16,041 nucleotides of DNA from Synergistaceae bacterium (GTDB lineage Bacteria > Synergistota > Synergistia > Synergistales > Aminobacteriaceae), in assembly GCA_017455085.1 (NCBI GenBank), contig JAFTBT010000023.1, positions 1 through 16,041 of the forward strand, in the 5' to 3' direction. Shown one piece after another: positions 14,393 to 16,041 of the stretch. The notes under the pieces were generated by a model. The model worked only from the letters and a program-made list of their open reading frames with translations. It did not search any database and had not been told where the DNA came from. Each line of letters starts with the position of its first letter. Positions within the stretch are counted from its first letter, which is position 1. The position numbers and the translations under genes were made by a program.

Positions 14393-15495
14393 CGCCTCTC
14401 GCTTTCTGCTTCAGGTACTCCATGATGAAGTCATTAATATCGCCGTCAAGTACCGCCTGAATATTTCCCTTCTCGTAGTTAGTCCTGTGATCCTTCACGA
14501 GCGTATACGGGTGCAGTACGTAGCTGCGGATCTGGCTGCCCCACGTGGATTCTTTCTTCTCGCCGACAACTGAGGACAACTCCGCTTCACGTTCCTGTAG
14601 TGCCATTTCGTAGAGCCTGCTCTTCAGGACGTGCATAGCTGTAGCGCGGTTCATGTGCTGGCTGCGTTCGTTCTGGCAGGTTACGACTATTCCGGTGGGA
14701 ATGTGTGTGATTCTGATTGCGGAGTCCGTTCTGTTGACGTACTGCCCTCCAGCTCCGGATGCCCTGAACGTGTCGACCTTGAGGTCTTCGGGCTTAATCT
14801 CTATGTCCACGTCGTCGCTGAACTCCGGAGACACCAACACTGACGCAAAACTGGTGTGCCTTCTGTGTGCGGAGTCGAACGGCGAAATCCTCACGAGCCT
14901 GTGCACGCCGCGTTCTGCCTTCAGGAATCCGTAGGCGTATTGTCCCTCGATCATGACCGTTGCGTTCTTGATGCCCTCGCCTTCGTCCGTAGTGGCCTCG
15001 ATGACGTTCGTACGGAAGCCCTCACGTTCACAGTAGCGCAGGTACATACGCATGAGCATTCCGGCCCAGTCCTGAGAGTCCAGACCTCCGGAGCCTGCGT
15101 GAATCATGAGTATTGCGTTTGAGGAGTCATATGGCTCATTCAGGAGCAACAACAGGCTTGAGCGTTCGAGTTCGGTGCGGAGTGATGAGGCTCTGTGCGA
15201 AAATTCGGCCTCAAGTTCGCGGTCGTCAGTGTCGCGTAAAATCTCCTCTATAGCTGATAGATCTTCATACTCGGAATTTATGTGCTGGAAGTTCTCAAGC
15301 TGTGAATTTATGCCTGAGAGTTCGCGCAAGGTGTTTTCTCTGGCATCTGGGTCGGAGTTCCAGAAATCTGGTGATGAAGTTATGCGTGTGAGTTCTTGAG
15401 AGCGTGAGGCTAGTGCGGCCAAGTCAAAGGCTGTCCCGCATATTCAGGATAAGTGAATGCAGTTCCTCCAGTTCGGATTTGATAACAGGGTTCAT
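14385..15495 (-). CDS. prfB: Peptide chain release factor 2, programmed +1 frameshift
   Basis: Class I release factor for UGA and UAA. The zero frame runs 15495-15424: 23 codons ending ...MRDSL, then UGA. Reading resumes in the +1 frame at GAC (15425-15423) and continues to TAG at 14385. The fused product is 369 residues. After fusion the codon-recognition tripeptide SPF lies at 204-206 and the catalytic GGQ at 249-251, almost exactly where E. coli RF2 has them (205-207, 250-252). The ATG at 15495 has AGAGAGG about 11 nt upstream, overlapping the tnpB stop. It is first in the operon and overlaps the peptidase gene by 8 nt. Annotation as a single frame would wrongly start it at TTG 15422. Confidence 0.95.
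15423..15429 (-). promoter_or_regulatory. RF2 autoregulatory +1 recoding site (CTT TGA C)
   Basis: The heptamer CTTTGAC is identical to the E. coli prfB shift site. At low RF2 the ribosome slips +1 at CTT and reads GAC; at high RF2 the UGA terminates. The upstream stimulatory Shine-Dalgarno-like element is weak here (GCGGGACAGC before CTT, against AGGGGGTAT in E. coli), so shift efficiency may be lower or helped differently. Confidence 0.92.
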
Positions 15496-15511
15496 GAATT
15501 GCAAAACCTCT

Positions 15512-16041
15512 CTATGTGTTTGATATACTCCCCATAGCTAAAGCTAGGAGATTCTGGTATCTACGAACCTTGCCTGTATAAACAGGTCTTACGGGTTCTC
15601 CTCCACTGGCTGATGTCCCAGCCATTAATATATTTTTTGCCGCATTACGGTCTCGGTCGTGGTATGTCCCACAGATTGGACAATCCCATTCTCGGATACG
15701 CAAATCTTTTAGCTCCGGATTCTTGTACCCGCATACACTGCATAACTGTGTTGACGGATATAGCCGGTCTGTGAACACTATCTGTGTCCCTAACTTCAAA
15801 GCCTCGTATTCCAGTATCCTCACGAACTCCGAGAACCCTAAGCTATGTACTTTACGCCCCCATCTGCGAGCCATTCCCTTGATGTTCAGTGTCTCTAGGC
15901 AGATACACGCATACTCTTCACACAGCTTCCTTGATGTCTTGAAGTGAAAATCTTTGCGCTGATTCTCCATACGCCGGTATACACGAGCTAAGTCTTTGCG
16001 GGCGCGTTCTCGGTTATGTGAGCCTTTCTGCTTATGGGATA
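15512..16041 (-). CDS. tnpB: TnpB (IS200/IS605 OrfB family) RNA-guided nuclease, C-terminal part only
   Basis: The visible 175 residues begin SHKQKGSHNRERARKDLARV and continue NQRKDFHFKTSRKL, the usual TnpB helical segment before RuvC-II. The second catalytic acid is the Glu of CLETLNIKGMAR. The zinc finger is CSVC...CPIC, and the last acid lies in DRDRNAAKNIL. The RuvC-I Asp is outside the window. TnpB is guided by an RNA made from the element's right end and cuts DNA at the donor site. The tail after ILMAGTSASGGEPVR runs through the right-end hairpins to a TAG at 15512-15514. No frameshift or stop is seen in this part, so it may be intact. No tnpA is visible. Confidence 0.92.
   Translation of the reverse strand, partial: SHKQKGSHNRERARKDLARVYRRMENQRKDFHFKTSRKLCEEYACICLETLNIKGMARRWGRKVHSLGFSEFVRILEYEALKLGTQIVFTDRLYPSTQLCSVCGYKNPELKDLRIREWDCPICGTYHDRDRNAAKNILMAGTSASGGEPVRPVYTGKVRRYQNLLALAMGSISNT
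15518..16041 (-). mobile_element. IS200/IS605-type element, right end, partial
   Basis: The element enters from the right window edge with tnpB reading toward prfB. The right boundary is estimated near 15518-15522 from the terminal hairpin plus GGGAGTATATCAAAC, which resembles right ends of this family. The boundary is approximate because these elements make no target duplication. The left end lies outside the window. Confidence 0.6.
15528..15586 (-). repeat. Right-end hairpins of the IS200/IS605 element (probable omega-RNA region)
   Basis: Two palindromes lie in the tnpB 3' end. One is CCTGT-TTAT-ACAGG (15573-15586). The other is CTCCTAGC-TTTA-GCTA-tgg-GGAG (15528-15550, 8 bp with a 3-nt bulge), preceded by AGAAT and followed by TATATCAAAC. 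The second matches the general form of IS200/IS605 right-end hairpins, which form the 3' part of the TnpB guide RNA. The guide would be the roughly 16-20 nt just beyond the element, that is, the prfB leader. Confidence 0.6.

Noticed and set aside
14385..15422. prfB starting at TTG 15422 as a simple single-frame gene
   Set aside because: It would lose the N-terminus. The upstream frame with a good Shine-Dalgarno and the exact CTTTGAC shift site explain the gene, and SPF/GGQ positions match full-length RF2.
15424..15426. UGA in prfB as a sequencing error or pseudogene
   Set aside because: It is the known recoding arrangement of RF2 with the expected in-frame UGA and +1 continuation.

Overview
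The window reads as a chromosomal segment of a diderm (outer-membrane) bacterium with Bacillota-like gene order. Synergistota is my best guess and Negativicutes the main alternative. The reasons are an LpxL/HtrB-type lipid A acyltransferase together with a Bacillus-style tmk-yaaR-holB-ricT cluster and tandem YvyF-like genes. This is inference from gene content; no marker gene for taxonomy is present.

Left part, 1-2841. On the minus strand, an acyltransferase gene (start 1140) runs into a RuvC/YqgF-like nuclease gene that leaves the window. That gene carries an in-frame 21-bp minisatellite (seven units visible, 7 residues each). Divergently, on the plus strand, two tandem zinc-ribbon paralogues (YvyF/TIGR03826-like) are coupled by an ATGA overlap to a prepilin peptidase.

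Main part, 15495-2912, all minus strand. One very compact presumed operon runs in transcription order: prfB (RF2, with the classical CTT-TGA-C +1 frameshift) - secreted S55 (SpoIVB-like) peptidase - tmk - yaaR - holB - ricT - pyrC - pyrK - pyrD - pyrF - pyrE - pyrB - pyrI - larE. It ends in a rho-independent terminator at 2852-2880 that faces the convergent prepilin peptidase gene. The operon holds every step from carbamoyl phosphate plus aspartate to UMP (pyrB/I, pyrC, pyrD/K, pyrE, pyrF); carAB is not here. It also holds dTMP kinase, the clamp-loader delta-prime subunit and release factor 2. Most junctions overlap or are 1-14 nt apart.

Two junctions break that rule: pyrD-pyrF (94 nt) and pyrK-pyrD (174 nt). 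The second is filled with degenerate tandem copies of pyrD's own translation-initiation region.

Right edge, 15512-16041. This is the C-terminal part of an IS200/IS605-type TnpB. Its right-end hairpin lies inside the 3' end of the reading frame, and the element stops only about 20-25 nt before the prfB start codon.

No tRNA, rRNA, CRISPR array or riboswitch was recognised. I see no wholly new defence or metabolic system. The unusual signals are the heptapeptide minisatellite, the duplicated pyrD start region, the TnpB/prfB junction, the reversed box order in the S55 protein, and a low-complexity insertion in PyrC.
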